A stretch of 64,000 nt of DNA from assembly GCF_022867805.1 (NCBI RefSeq), contig NZ_JALIFO010000006.1, forward strand, positions 124,001 to 188,000. Reading direction: 5' to 3'. Source of the DNA: Cuneatibacter sp. NSJ-177 (GTDB taxonomy: Bacteria; Bacillota; Clostridia; Lachnospirales; Lachnospiraceae). The position numbers and the translations under genes are program-made. Below, piece by piece: positions 17,348-28,196 of this stretch (position 1 is its first letter; each line of letters opens with the position of its first letter). The notes beneath the pieces were generated by a model. It saw only the letters and a list, made by a program, of their open reading frames with translations, ran no database searches and was not told the DNA's origin.

Positions 17348-18213
17348 TCTTTGAGAAGAAAATTCAGAAAAGCTTTTACCGCAGGGGAAAACCAACGATT
17401 TTTCATGTAGGCGACATTCACGGAAAAAGGGATCTGCTCCAGTTCCGGGATACGGAGCGCTTTTACTGGTTTATTGGATAGATCTACTGCTTCGTCGACG
17501 ATCGAGATTCCGTAGTTGACGGAGACCAGGCCGACAATGGTGCATTCTCCCTGGACCTGGGAAAGAATGGTAGGATACAGTCCCTTTTGATGGAAAATCC
17601 GCAAAAGAGCGGGAGCCCGCTCGCTGTTCATAATAAAAGGATATTTTGCCAGCTCTTCTAATGTCACTTTTGTTTTAGGCGCCAGAGGATGCCGGTCTGG
17701 GACAACGGCGATCAGATGGCTGAAAAAAAGAGGTGTAAACTGAATTTCCGGTTCATCCGGCAGGGAAGAACAAAGGACGAGGTCACAGAGATTGTTTTTG
17801 ATCAGCCCGATCAACTCCGGGGTGGAATTCTGGAACAAGCGGATGGAAAAGCCTCGATTTTCTTTTCCGGCGCTGAAACGCTGCAGGATGTTCGGAACAA
17901 TCTCGGAGCCCAACGGAAACGTCAATCCGATGTTGATTTCGCCTATGGTCGGATCCGCCATAGATTTTACTTTTTTGGTTCCAAGCTCCAAGCTGGTCAG
18001 AGAAGCCTTTACATACTCGTAATAGGAAGCTCCGTACTTGGTTAGCTGTACATTCCGGCCTCTTTTTTCGAAAAGATTGACGCCCAGCTCATCCTCAAGG
18101 GCATTGATGGAACGGCTCAGCGAGGACTGAGCGATCCCCAGCTCTTCCGCTGTCAGGGAATAATGTTGTTTCTCCGCCAAAACCTTGAAATATTGTAGCT
18201 GTGTCATGTTCAT
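17326..18213 (-). CDS. LysR family transcriptional regulator
   Basis: The 295-residue regulator has an N-terminal winged helix-turn-helix (about 1-60; AEELGIAQSSLSRSINALEDELG is the recognition segment) and a C-terminal periplasmic-binding-protein-like effector domain (about 90-290). It is transcribed away from the Gfo/Idh/MocA gene and towards the reductase/isomerase operon. This placement suggests it controls one or both through an effector that is a substrate of these enzymes (inference). The start ATG follows AAAGGAGAATGCAAT; a second ATG two codons later is possible. The -10/-35 pair is at 18246-18274, and an 11-mer shared with the reductase promoter lies just upstream of that. Confidence 0.93.
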   Translation of the reverse strand: MNMTQLQYFKVLAEKQHYSLTAEELGIAQSSLSRSINALEDELGVNLFEKRGRNVQLTKYGASYYEYVKASLTSLELGTKKVKSMADPTIGEINIGLTFPLGSEIVPNILQRFSAGKENRGFSIRLFQNSTPELIGLIKNNLCDLVLCSSLPDEPEIQFTPLFFSHLIAVVPDRHPLAPKTKVTLEELAKYPFIMNSERAPALLRIFHQKGLYPTILSQVQGECTIVGLVSVNYGISIVDEAVDLSNKPVKALRIPELEQIPFSVNVAYMKNRWFSPAVKAFLNFLLKEIRESGV

Positions 18214-18245
18214 ATTGCATTCTCCTTTGCATTGTTGCTCCTTCT

Positions 18246-18274
18246 ATTCTAAAAGAATTGTTCGAAAAAATCAA
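18246..18274 (-). promoter_or_regulatory. Promoter of lysR
   Basis: On the minus strand TTGATT (18269-18274), 17-base spacer, TAGAAT (18246-18251), about 35 bases before the start codon. Confidence 0.65.
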
Positions 18275-18284
18275 TTAAAAATAT

Positions 18285-18296
18285 TTGAAATTCCAA
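18285..18296. promoter_or_regulatory. Imperfect palindrome, LysR operator candidate
   Basis: TTGAAATTCCAA is a 12-base imperfect palindrome 11 bases upstream of the lysR -35 box. Its complement ATTGGAATTTC (18287-18297) recurs exactly at 14443-14453 in the reductase promoter. Confidence 0.4.
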
Positions 18297-18478
18297 TGAT
18301 ATTTATTAATTATGATAATAACGTTAAAATGACAAAATATACCAAAAATGTTATGAATTCAAGAAAAAAATGTTATGGATTGATTGCAGCCCAAAGTTTC
18401 CCTGAGGTTAAAACAAAAAGAGGTTTGTAAGAAGGAGATGGATAACAATTATGTAATAAATCCGAAAGCCTGCCACCG

Positions 18479-18506
18479 TTGATTCTTTCACCGGTTCCTT
18501 TATAAT
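18479..18506 (+). promoter_or_regulatory. Promoter of the Gfo/Idh/MocA gene
   Basis: TTGATT (18479-18484), 16-base spacer, TATAAT (18501-18506), leaving a leader of ~110 bases. Confidence 0.6.
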
Positions 18507-18621
18507 AAAAAAGAAGAGGAGGGGTGGTTTCCCGAATCGCCGTTTTCTTGTGTTAGGACAAGAAGAACAAAATAGGAGATTGCTCTCATTTCATCAACAG
18601 GAGAGCGGATCAGGAGGGACA

Positions 18622-19800
18622 ATGAAAAGAGAGATTGCTGTCGGAACCATTGGCGCAGGATATGCAGCCAGGCTTCACGGGGAGGCCTACCGGAGAGTGA
18701 GCGGCTGCGATATCCGATTAAAAACGATTGTGGATCTTGACCGGGAGAAAGCAGAGGAATTGCAAAAAACTTATGGTTATGAGGAATGTCTGACGGATTA
18801 TCATTTGATGCTGGAGGATCCAAAGATCGATGTTGTGGATATCTGTGCGCCCCCAAATCTGCACGTAAAGATGGCCAGGGAGGCATTCCAGGCGGGGAAA
18901 CATGTCATCTGTGAAAAGCCGCTGACCGGATATTTCGGAGAGCCGGGGGATCCAGAACCGATCGGACTGCAGGTTCCCAAAAAGAAAATGCTTGAAAAAG
19001 TCCTGGCAGATATGGATCAGCTGCGGGAGGTCTGGCTTGCCTCCGGAAAGAAGTTTTGTTATGCGGAAAACTATGTTTACGCTTCCGGCGTACAGAAAGC
19101 CATGGAGATTGTGGAAAAAAAGAAAAGCAAAATTCTTTTCTTAAAAGGAGAAGAAAGCCTCAAAGGATCCGGTTCCATGAACACAGGAGAGTGGAAACAG
19201 ATTGGAGGCGGCGCGCTGATCCGCGCAGGCTGCCACCCCCTGTCCAGCTTGCTGGCGCTCAAACAAACAGAGGCGGTGGCCAGGGGAGAGGAGATATCCG
19301 TCGCGTCGGTTTCGGCGGATATGGGGATGGCAAGCAAATGCCTGACGACCGATTACGAGCACCGGCATATAGCGGCCCGGCCTCATGACGTGGAGGACTA
19401 CGCCAATCTCAGCATCACTTTCAGCGATGGGACCAAAGCTTCGGTTCTGGCCTCAGATCTGGTTCTGGGCGGGACAAAAGGCTATGTGGAAGTGTACACC
19501 AACGACAGTGCGATTCATTGCCGGGTATCTCCGGTGGATGTGGTCAGCAGCTATTTTCTGGATGAGGACCGCCTGGAGGACGTGGCTGTATCCGAGATGC
19601 TGCCCAGCAAAACAGGATGGAACCATCCTTTTGTCGCGGATGAAACGCTTCGGGGTTTTCTAGGGGAGGCGCAGGACTTTGTAGGCAGCATCCGGACAGG
19701 CCGGGAGCCGTTTTCCGGTTTCCCGCTTGCCTATGAGACGATGAAGGTGATCTATGCGGCTTACCAGTCGGCGGAGGAGGGAAGGAGAATCTTTTTATAG
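18622..19800 (+). CDS. Gfo/Idh/MocA family NAD(P)-dependent oxidoreductase
   Basis: The 392-residue enzyme begins with a Rossmann dinucleotide fold (VGTIGAGYAARLHGEAY, residues 6-22). CEKPLTG carries the family's active-site Lys at about residue 97, and the C-terminal alpha/beta substrate domain includes GGGALIRAGCHPLS with the usual catalytic His (about 205). A ~25-residue stretch after the EKP motif (FGEPGDPEPIGLQVPKKKM) looks like an insertion. Family members oxidise or reduce sugars, inositols or glycosides at a hydroxyl carbon. The start ATG follows AGGAGGGACA; an in-frame ATG at 18550 lacks a site. Together with the isomerase and reductase it probably forms a small catabolic pathway (inference). 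Confidence 0.88.
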   Translation: MKREIAVGTIGAGYAARLHGEAYRRVSGCDIRLKTIVDLDREKAEELQKTYGYEECLTDYHLMLEDPKIDVVDICAPPNLHVKMAREAFQAGKHVICEKPLTGYFGEPGDPEPIGLQVPKKKMLEKVLADMDQLREVWLASGKKFCYAENYVYASGVQKAMEIVEKKKSKILFLKGEESLKGSGSMNTGEWKQIGGGALIRAGCHPLSSLLALKQTEAVARGEEISVASVSADMGMASKCLTTDYEHRHIAARPHDVEDYANLSITFSDGTKASVLASDLVLGGTKGYVEVYTNDSAIHCRVSPVDVVSSYFLDEDRLEDVAVSEMLPSKTGWNHPFVADETLRGFLGEAQDFVGSIRTGREPFSGFPLAYETMKVIYAAYQSAEEGRRIFL

Positions 19801-19866
19801 GCGAAGGAGGGACATTGATTTCGGGGGAAGCCGGGAGCAAGAAGCGGCGGCGCGGACGCGTTCTGG

Positions 19867-19895
19867 TTGACTTTACCAAATAAATACCATATAAT
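19867..19895 (+). promoter_or_regulatory. Promoter of the lipoprotein gene
   Basis: TTGACT (19867-19872), 17-base spacer, TATAAT (19890-19895). The resulting leader of ~175 bases contains several GC-rich inverted segments but matches no riboswitch class that I recognise. Confidence 0.7.
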
Positions 19896-20077
19896 TCCAT
19901 CGTGGCGGCAGACGGTTTTGCCTCTGGCTACGCCGGGATTTCCATCCCAGGGCGAGAAAGCCAAAGAGGGAACGCGGCCTATCATGAAAAACGAGGGAAG
20001 ACCAAGAGGATTGTGACCGCGGGATCGTTCTGCGGAAAGGAAAACATCACGCGATCTGTTTGGAAAGGACAAAAGTT

Positions 20078-20848
20078 ATGGTAAAAAGAGTAAGGATCTG
20101 CTTCACCGCCGGAATTGCAATGGGAATGATTCTGTTATCCGGATGTTCCAATTCGGGAGAGGAGACGGTTTCCTCCCCCGCCGCCGCTGTTTCTTCTACG
20201 GCGTCGGAAACTTCTCTGCCGGAAACAACGGCGCACACGGAGATCGTCATTCCGAAATCAGGGACAGAAGCTCCGGCGGCTCCGGCAGCCAGCGCAGCGG
20301 AGACGAAAACACCTACGAAGGAGATGGCTTCGGCAGGCCCGGAACAGACGACGGCTGCGGAGCGGGAGAAAAAGACAGTCAAAGCTTACATTCTGGAAAC
20401 CGGGGAGGATACGATCTATGTGGATCTGGAGAACCCGGCTGAGCGGGCTTACGACGGGGAGGGCGAGGACCGGAAAGTAGCCTTTGACGTCGGAACCGCG
20501 GCCTTTATCGATCCGGCTCACGGATCCGTAGGAGAGTCAGTGGAGATCACCTATTACGAGGAAGAGGGAAAGAAAATCGCCACGAAGGTGACCGGAGACG
20601 GAGTGAAGCGGGAAGCTCCCAAAGCTTCCTCCGAGGAAAAACATACGGTTTATGGGACTTTCCAGGGGTATGAGGGAGATAAGATGATTCTGGAAGGCGA
20701 CGATGGGGAAACCTATTTCTTTGTGACGGAAGAGTTGGAACTGCCCGCGGATCTCGCGGCGGATGACTACGTGGAGGCGGTTTATCGGAAGGATTCGCCG
20801 GAGCGGTATGTGCTGGGCGCTTTGGAAATATTAGAGAAAGCGTCTTAA
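20078..20848 (+). CDS. Lipoprotein of unknown function
   Basis: The 256-residue product has a lipoprotein signal: basic MVKRVR, a hydrophobic core, then LLSGC (Cys about 23). A Ser/Thr/Ala/Glu-rich linker (about 25-95) spans the cell wall region and carries a repetitive Ala/Pro/Glu stretch. The folded part (about 100-256) appears to hold two small beta-rich modules: VKAYILETGEDTIYVDLE and, later, VYGTFQGYEGDKMILEGDDG, which resemble each other in layout. No catalytic motif is visible. The start is the ATG at 20078; an in-frame TTG at 20060 would only extend the n-region. It has its own promoter and a strong terminator, so it is a single-gene unit. Confidence 0.75.
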   Translation: MVKRVRICFTAGIAMGMILLSGCSNSGEETVSSPAAAVSSTASETSLPETTAHTEIVIPKSGTEAPAAPAASAAETKTPTKEMASAGPEQTTAAEREKKTVKAYILETGEDTIYVDLENPAERAYDGEGEDRKVAFDVGTAAFIDPAHGSVGESVEITYYEEEGKKIATKVTGDGVKREAPKASSEEKHTVYGTFQGYEGDKMILEGDDGETYFFVTEELELPADLAADDYVEAVYRKDSPERYVLGALEILEKAS

Positions 20849-20857
20849 GGTAATAAT

Positions 20858-20900
20858 AAAAAAGCGGTATCCAGTTGTGAGTGCTGGATACCGCTTTTTT
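20858..20900. terminator. Bidirectional terminator
   Basis: A perfect 17-bp stem AAAAAAGCGGTATCCAG / CTGGATACCGCTTTTTT with a 9-base loop lies between the lipoprotein gene and the convergent small gene. Confidence 0.9.
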
Positions 20901-20923
20901 ATGGCAGGAAAATGGTTTCCCAA

Positions 20924-21247
20924 TCATTCATTGACACGTATCTCGGCCGTATCCATATCACAGATAATCAAAGAGTAATTCCCAGGCTCTACCCGGCCCA
21001 GTTGAGCGCGGATGGAAATAAATAAATTATTGTCATAGGGAGTGCGGTATTCTTCGGTGATCTCTCCGGTCAGGACGTTGCGGATCTGGTAGACCAGAGT
21101 GTCCTTCGGATAAAAATGGTTCAGCATCTCCGGGCCTAAAACCGGGATGAAAAGCCCCCCTTCGTTGATGCGGACTAATACCCGGTCGTGAAACAGAATC
21201 TGACGCGCCTTCCCTTTTACAAAATATAAAAAAGATGGGAGTCCCAA
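20924..21247 (-). CDS. Small protein of unknown function
   Basis: A 107-codon frame starts at a TTG (21245-21247) with only a weak GGGCGGGA upstream, so the start is uncertain. The sequence looks coding: alternating hydrophobic/polar strands, for example LVRINEGGLFIPVLG and YSLIICDMDTAEIRV, suggest an all-beta domain, and codon use resembles the neighbours. It lacks a signal peptide or recognised motif. The N-terminus ends abruptly, so a truncated remnant of a longer protein is possible. It converges on the lipoprotein gene, sharing its terminator. Confidence 0.55.
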   Translation of the reverse strand: MGLPSFLYFVKGKARQILFHDRVLVRINEGGLFIPVLGPEMLNHFYPKDTLVYQIRNVLTGEITEEYRTPYDNNLFISIRAQLGRVEPGNYSLIICDMDTAEIRVNE

Positions 21248-21477
21248 TCCCGCCCTATCTCACCCGCCTTTTACAGCAGTAAAAAAATCTCGTGAATGTA
21301 AAAACAAAAAATGGGAAAAAATGAGAGGGGGCCTATGACTGCAATTAAAAAAATGAGGGCAGGCTGTCTGTGAAAGGCATACCAATCACACCGCCCAGAA
21401 ACTTATAAAATGAAGAAAGTTAAGCCCGCATACGACAAAAACGTTAAAATGTCGTTAAAAAGATGTCAAAAAAACCA

Positions 21478-21506
21478 TTGATAAAATGGGAGAAATAGTG
21501 TAGAAT
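21478..21506 (+). promoter_or_regulatory. Promoter of the V-ATPase operon
   Basis: TTGATA (21478-21483), 17-base spacer, TAGAAT (21501-21506), giving a leader of ~140 bases. Confidence 0.7.
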
Positions 21507-21584
21507 TGATGGTATATTTTTGGTTCCTCTCAGAATTTTCAATCGTATGCCGAAGGGAAATTGGAGCAGGGCCAATAATGATTC

Positions 21585-21626
21585 GGCAATTTGGACATAA
21601 TCTGACAACAATTTGTCTGAATTGCC
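21585..21626 (+). promoter_or_regulatory. Inverted repeat in the V-ATPase leader
   Basis: GGCAATTTGGACA pairs with TGTCTGAATTGCC except for a 3-base internal mismatch, around a 16-base loop. It ends 28 bases before the first start codon. It could be an operator or an mRNA structure. Confidence 0.35.
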
Positions 21627-21654
21627 AGAAAATAATAGGTAGGGAGGGAAATGC

Positions 21655-21967
21655 ATGTCGATTGAGAATATGAAGCGGATTTCTGACAGCGAGGAAGAAG
21701 CCGTTTCCATTCGCAAGCAGGCACAAGCGGATTCCAAAAAGCTGCTGGAGCAGGGGAAAAAACAAGCTGCCGAATTGGTCGAAACTGCGCGTAAGCAAGC
21801 GGATGACGCCTATCGGAACACCCTGCGGCAGGCGGAAGCCGAGGCGGAAAAGGCTTATCAGGCCCGGATGGCCGAAGTCGCCGCCGAATGTGACGCCATG
21901 AAGGCGCAGGCAGAGAAACGCTTGGCGAAAGCAGCTCAAATCATTGCCGGAAAGGTTGTGAAGTCCA

Positions 21968-21981
<14 letters not shown>
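21655..21981 (+). CDS. ntpF: V-type ATPase peripheral stalk subunit G/H (NtpF-like)
   Basis: The 108-residue protein is almost entirely one amphipathic, Ala/Glu/Lys/Gln-rich helix (about residues 8-100), the layout of the stalk subunit that pairs with subunit E as a coiled coil. It is first in the operon, as ntpF is in Enterococcus hirae. The ATG at 21655 follows AGGGAGGGAA. The last 14 bases overlap the GTG start of ntpI, so the two are translationally coupled. Sequence conservation in this family is low, so the call rests on composition and position. Confidence 0.85.
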
Positions 21982-24416
<2,435 letters not shown>

Positions 24417-24462
24417 TTTCAGAAACCTAACGAGAACAAATCGGGAAAGGGATTGGTGACCT

Positions 24463-25032
24463 ATGAGCATTGAAAGTATTACGGCCCGGATTTTGCAGGA
24501 AGCAAAGGACGAGGCGGAACATTTAAAAAAGCAGGCGGAAGCCGAAAAAGATACTCTGCTCGCGAAGGCGGCGGAGGAAGCCGAGGCGGTGAAGAAAGAG
24601 ACCGCCGCCAAGGCGGTAGAAGATGCCAAGGTCTTAGGCGAGAGGAGAAATTCTGTGGCGGAGCTGGAGGCGCGCAAGCTGCGTCTTTCCGCAAAGCAGG
24701 AGATGATCGACCGCAGTTTCGAGGAAGCGGCGGCCCAGCTGGCCGGTATGCCAGCTGCCGAGTATCAGGCGTTTCTGCTCGGTTTGGTGGAGCCGTATCG
24801 GGCGGAACCGGGCGAGATCCTCTTGAATGAGAAAGACCACAAGGCTTACGGCAAGGCGCTGGAGGAAGCGTTAAAAGACAGTCCTCTGGCTGTTGCGGAA
24901 GAGACCGTCCCGATTCAGGGCGGCATGATTCTGCGCCAGGGCTGCGTCTCCCTGAATGCGTCTCTGGAAAAGTTGATGGAAACCCAGAAAAAGCAGATTA
25001 CCGCGGAGATCGCAGGGGTTCTGTTCTCATAA
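24463..25032 (+). CDS. ntpE: V-type ATPase subunit E
   Basis: The 189-residue peripheral-stalk subunit has an N-terminal long charged helix (about 1-75, Ala/Glu/Lys-rich) and a C-terminal globular part ending in IQGGMILRQGCVSLNASLEKLM, the segment that contacts the catalytic head in this family. It pairs with the NtpF-type helix to form the stator. The start ATG follows GGTGACCT. The upstream gap to ntpK is only 46 bases without a terminator. Confidence 0.93.
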   Translation: MSIESITARILQEAKDEAEHLKKQAEAEKDTLLAKAAEEAEAVKKETAAKAVEDAKVLGERRNSVAELEARKLRLSAKQEMIDRSFEEAAAQLAGMPAAEYQAFLLGLVEPYRAEPGEILLNEKDHKAYGKALEEALKDSPLAVAEETVPIQGGMILRQGCVSLNASLEKLMETQKKQITAEIAGVLFS

Positions 25033-25109
25033 TATGGGAGGCGGTGTTCCCCAGGAAGGAACTCTTTGTCTGGGGGATTACCGAAAAATAGAAGAAAGGA
25101 GGAATCCCT

Positions 25110-26105
25110 ATGGGAGCAGATTATACCTTTGCCTGTGCCCAGGTTCGCAGCGCGGAAAAGAATTTGCTGAACAAAGAGCGCCTCGGCGTTATGGTGGAAG
25201 CAAAGACCATGGAAGACGCGCTGAAAGTGCTGCAGGATTTTCAGTACGGTGCGGAAGGCGAGACGATTCTGCCCGCGGCCTACGAGCGGACGCTGGTGCA
25301 GGAGACCTCGAAGCTTTACCGTTTTCTGACCTCGATTGCGCCGGATGAAAAAGAGTTCCGTATTTTTTCCTATCCCTTTGACTACCACAACATTAAGACT
25401 CTGCTGAAAGCGGAGTTTTTGGGGGTGGATGGAAAAGCGGTTCTGATGGAAGGCGGGACCATCGACGCGGCGACGATGGCGGTTTTGGTCAAGGAGCGAA
25501 ACTTTATTCCAATGACCAACCACATGAAGGCCGCGATTGAAGAATCCGTGGATACCCATGCCAGAACCAGGGATCCCCAATGTGTGGATCTGATCTGTGA
25601 CAGAGAATGCTACGCAGATGTGTTGGAGGCAGCAAAAGGAACCGGAAATGCGTTTGTGATCGGCTATGTCCGTCTTTTAATTGATACGATTAACCTGAAA
25701 ACTTTCGTGCGCTGCCAGAAAATGGGGCAGCCCTGGAGCTTCTTTGGAACCGTATTTTTGCCGGGCGGCAATATCGACGAAAAAGTGTTTGTGGCCGGTT
25801 ATGACGAGCCGTTTCATCAGTTTGCGGCGCGTCTGGTGCCATATGCGCTGATGGGAGCCGCCGAGGAAGGCGGAGCCTCCATGAAGGAGACCGGCAGTTT
25901 TACCGCTCTGGAAAAGCTTTGCGACGATGCGCTGATCCAATATGCGAAACAGGCGAAATATATCTCCTTTGGGTTGGAGCCGCTGATTGCGTATGCGGTG
26001 GCAAAGCAGATGGAGATCAAGAGCGTGCGGATCATTCTGGCGGGGAAGGCGGCAGGCCTGGAACCGGCGCTGATCCGGGAAAGATTGAGGGAGACTTATG
26101 GGTAA
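25110..26105 (+). CDS. ntpC: V-type ATPase subunit C (d subunit)
   Basis: The 331-residue protein is the socket that couples the central stalk to the proteolipid ring. It shows the family's three similar helical units, with phrases typical of AtpC/NtpC such as FRIFSYPFDYHNIKTLLKAE (about 90-110) and, near the end, EPLIAYAVAKQMEIKSVRII (about 290-310). The start ATG follows AAAGGAGGAATCCCT. It overlaps the next gene by 8 bases. Confidence 0.93.
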   Translation: MGADYTFACAQVRSAEKNLLNKERLGVMVEAKTMEDALKVLQDFQYGAEGETILPAAYERTLVQETSKLYRFLTSIAPDEKEFRIFSYPFDYHNIKTLLKAEFLGVDGKAVLMEGGTIDAATMAVLVKERNFIPMTNHMKAAIEESVDTHARTRDPQCVDLICDRECYADVLEAAKGTGNAFVIGYVRLLIDTINLKTFVRCQKMGQPWSFFGTVFLPGGNIDEKVFVAGYDEPFHQFAARLVPYALMGAAEEGGASMKETGSFTALEKLCDDALIQYAKQAKYISFGLEPLIAYAVAKQMEIKSVRIILAGKAAGLEPALIRERLRETYG

Positions 26106-26421
26106 GATTGGCGTAATCGGCGATGCCCAGAGTGTCCTGGGGTTCAAGGCTTTTGGCCTGGACGTGTTCGCCTGCGAGGTGGTGGAGGACGCGGTGCACA
26201 CTCTGCACAAGATTGCAGGGGAGGGCTACGGCATCATCTATATCACCGAGCGGTTTTACAAGGATATGGAAGAAGACATCGCCAAGTATTTTGATATGAG
26301 AGTTCCGGCTATCATTCCGATTCCCGGAGTGGACGGAAGTTTCGGCATCGGCATTGCGAATGTGAAGAAGTCCGTGGAGCGGGCCGTTGGTGCTGATATC
26401 CTATTCGGAGGTGACAATTAA
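26098..26421 (+). CDS. ntpG: V-type ATPase subunit F (NtpG)
   Basis: The 107-residue central-stalk subunit begins [19 protein letters not shown], the conserved opening of subunit F. It continues with [16 protein letters not shown] and [16 protein letters not shown] as in the family. In Enterococcus this position of the operon is ntpG. It overlaps ntpC by 8 bases, and its stop shares a base with the ntpA start (TAATG). Confidence 0.93.
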   Translation: MGKIGVIGDAQSVLGFKAFGLDVFACEVVEDAVHTLHKIAGEGYGIIYITERFYKDMEEDIAKYFDMRVPAIIPIPGVDGSFGIGIANVKKSVERAVGADILFGGDN

Positions 26422-28196
26422 TGAGTCTAGGAAAGATCGTAAAGGTATCCGGTCCTCTGGTCGTAGCGGAAGGCATGCAGGAAGCGGATATGTTCGACGT
26501 GGTTCGCGTAGGCGACCAGAACCTGATCGGCGAGATCATTGAGATGCGCGACGGCATGGCGTCGATTCAGGTATATGAGGAGACAGCAGGCTTAAAGCCC
26601 GGCGCTCCGGTCAGCACCACCGGTGCTCCGCTGTCGGTGGAACTCGGCCCCGGCCTGATTGAGACCATCTATGACGGAATCCAGCGTCCGCTGGAGGGCA
26701 TGGTAAAAATGTCCGGCACCAACATCAGCCGTGGTATTTCGATTCCGGCCCTGGACCGCACGAAAAAATGGGAGTTCGTCCCGACCGCAAAGGTTGGCGA
26801 CGAGGTGGAAGCCGGAGATATCATCGGAACCGTACAGGAGACTGTGGTAGTGGAGCAGAAGATCATGGTTCCGAACCGGGTCAAAGGTACGATTAAGAGC
26901 ATTACCGGCGGCTCCTTTACCATTGAAGAAACCGTCTGCGTTGTGACAACGCCGGATGGCAAGGACGTGGAGCTGACCATGATGCAGAAGTGGCCGGTCC
27001 GTGTCGGCCGTCCTTATAAAACCAAACTGGTTCCGGATATGCCGCTGATCACCGGCCAGCGTGTCATTGACACCATGTTCCCGATCGCAAAAGGCGGCGT
27101 TGCCGCCGTACCGGGCCCGTTCGGTTCCGGAAAGACCGTTGTGCAGCATCAGCTGGCAAAATGGGCGGATGCCGATATCGTGGTTTACATCGGCTGCGGC
27201 GAGCGTGGAAATGAGATGACCGACGTTCTGATGGAGTTCCCGGAACTGAAGGATCCGAAGACCGGCGAGAGTTTGATGAAACGTACCGTATTGATTGCCA
27301 ATACGTCCGATATGCCGGTGGCGGCCCGTGAGGCTTCCATCTACACCGGTATCACGATCGCCGAGTATTTCCGCGACATGGGTTACTCGGTGGCCCTGAT
27401 GGCCGATTCGACTTCCCGTTGGGCTGAGGCGCTCCGTGAGATGTCTGGCCGTCTGGAAGAGATGCCCGGTGAGGAAGGTTACCCGGCTTACCTGGGTTCC
27501 CGTCTGGCTCAGTTCTATGAGCGCGCCGGAAGAGTGATCAGCCTTGGGAGAGAAGGTCGCGAGGGCGCCCTGTCTGCGATCGGAGCCGTATCCCCGCCCG
27601 GCGGCGATATTTCCGAGCCGGTATCCCAGGCGACGCTGCGTATCGTAAAAGTGTTCTGGAGCCTGGATTCCGATCTGGCTTACAAGCGCCATTTCCCGGC
27701 GATCAACTGGCTGAACAGCTATTCCCTGTACGCCAGCCGTCTGGATCAGTGGTTTGCGGACAATGTCAATAAAGAATTCCCGGAGCTTCGCGCCAATGCC
27801 CTGCATTTGCTGCAGGAAGAGGCGGAGCTGAATGAAATTGTTCAGTTGGTCGGCGTGGACGGACTGTCCGCCACGGACCGTCTGAAGCTGGAAACCTGTA
27901 AGATGATCCGTGAGGACTATCTGCATCAGAACGCATTCCATGAGATTGATACGTATGCGTCCATGAACAAACAGTATCATATGTTGAAGCTGATTCTGCT
28001 GTTCCACGAAGAGTCTTTAGCCGCGCTGGGACAGGGAGCAGATTTCCAGAAGCTTTCCGCAATGCCGGTCCGTGAGGAAATCGGCCGTTTCAAATATGTG
28101 GAAGAAGCGCAGGTTGACGCGGAATTTGAAAAGGTGAAACATACCTTGGAGGAGGAAGTACACGCAATCATCGGTAAGGAGGCGGAAGCAGAATGA
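26421..28196 (+). CDS. ntpA: V-type ATPase catalytic subunit A
   Basis: The 591-residue catalytic subunit hydrolyses ATP. The Walker A motif is GPFGSGKTV (about residues 232-240), followed by the A-subunit-specific [12 protein letters not shown]. The catalytic Glu lies in that GER segment, and Walker B-like [20 protein letters not shown] is at about 325-345. The ~100-residue non-homologous insertion of A subunits (about 110-200) is present, separating it from subunit B. Length is standard. The ATG directly overlaps the preceding stop, and the 3' end overlaps ntpB by 4 bases (ATGA). Confidence 0.98.
   Translation: MSLGKIVKVSGPLVVAEGMQEADMFDVVRVGDQNLIGEIIEMRDGMASIQVYEETAGLKPGAPVSTTGAPLSVELGPGLIETIYDGIQRPLEGMVKMSGTNISRGISIPALDRTKKWEFVPTAKVGDEVEAGDIIGTVQETVVVEQKIMVPNRVKGTIKSITGGSFTIEETVCVVTTPDGKDVELTMMQKWPVRVGRPYKTKLVPDMPLITGQRVIDTMFPIAKGGVAAVPGPFGSGKTVVQHQLAKWADADIVVYIGCGERGNEMTDVLMEFPELKDPKTGESLMKRTVLIANTSDMPVAAREASIYTGITIAEYFRDMGYSVALMADSTSRWAEALREMSGRLEEMPGEEGYPAYLGSRLAQFYERAGRVISLGREGREGALSAIGAVSPPGGDISEPVSQATLRIVKVFWSLDSDLAYKRHFPAINWLNSYSLYASRLDQWFADNVNKEFPELRANALHLLQEEAELNEIVQLVGVDGLSATDRLKLETCKMIREDYLHQNAFHEIDTYASMNKQYHMLKLILLFHEESLAALGQGADFQKLSAMPVREEIGRFKYVEEAQVDAEFEKVKHTLEEEVHAIIGKEAEAE

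Larger units (their letters stand above)
18214..18621. other. A+T-rich divergent control region between lysR and the Gfo/Idh/MocA gene
   Basis: This 408-base region contains two opposed promoters (18246-18274 minus, 18479-18506 plus) and the motif GAAATTCCAAT at 18287-18297. An isolated AAGAAGGAG site near 18430 precedes an ATG that is followed at once by TAA. No gene is seen in it. Confidence 0.6.
21248..21654. other. Control region upstream of the V-ATPase operon
   Basis: This 407-base A+T-rich stretch has no gene. It holds the operon promoter at 21478-21506 and, in the leader, an imperfect inverted repeat at 21585-21626. Confidence 0.6.

Noticed and set aside
18440-18456. GGATAACAATT resembling the lac operator half-site, with a strong Shine-Dalgarno and ATG
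   Set aside because: It is a single short match in an A+T-rich spacer. The ATG is followed directly by TAA, and there is no vector sequence around it.
19815-19883. 22-codon TTG frame preceded by GGAGGGACA after the Gfo/Idh/MocA gene
   Set aside because: Arg/Lys-rich and very short; it overlaps the promoter of the lipoprotein gene. Probably chance.
19902-20077. c-di-GMP, THF or metal riboswitch in the lipoprotein leader
   Set aside because: Short fragments such as AAAGCC are present, but the order of conserved blocks does not fit any class I can recall.
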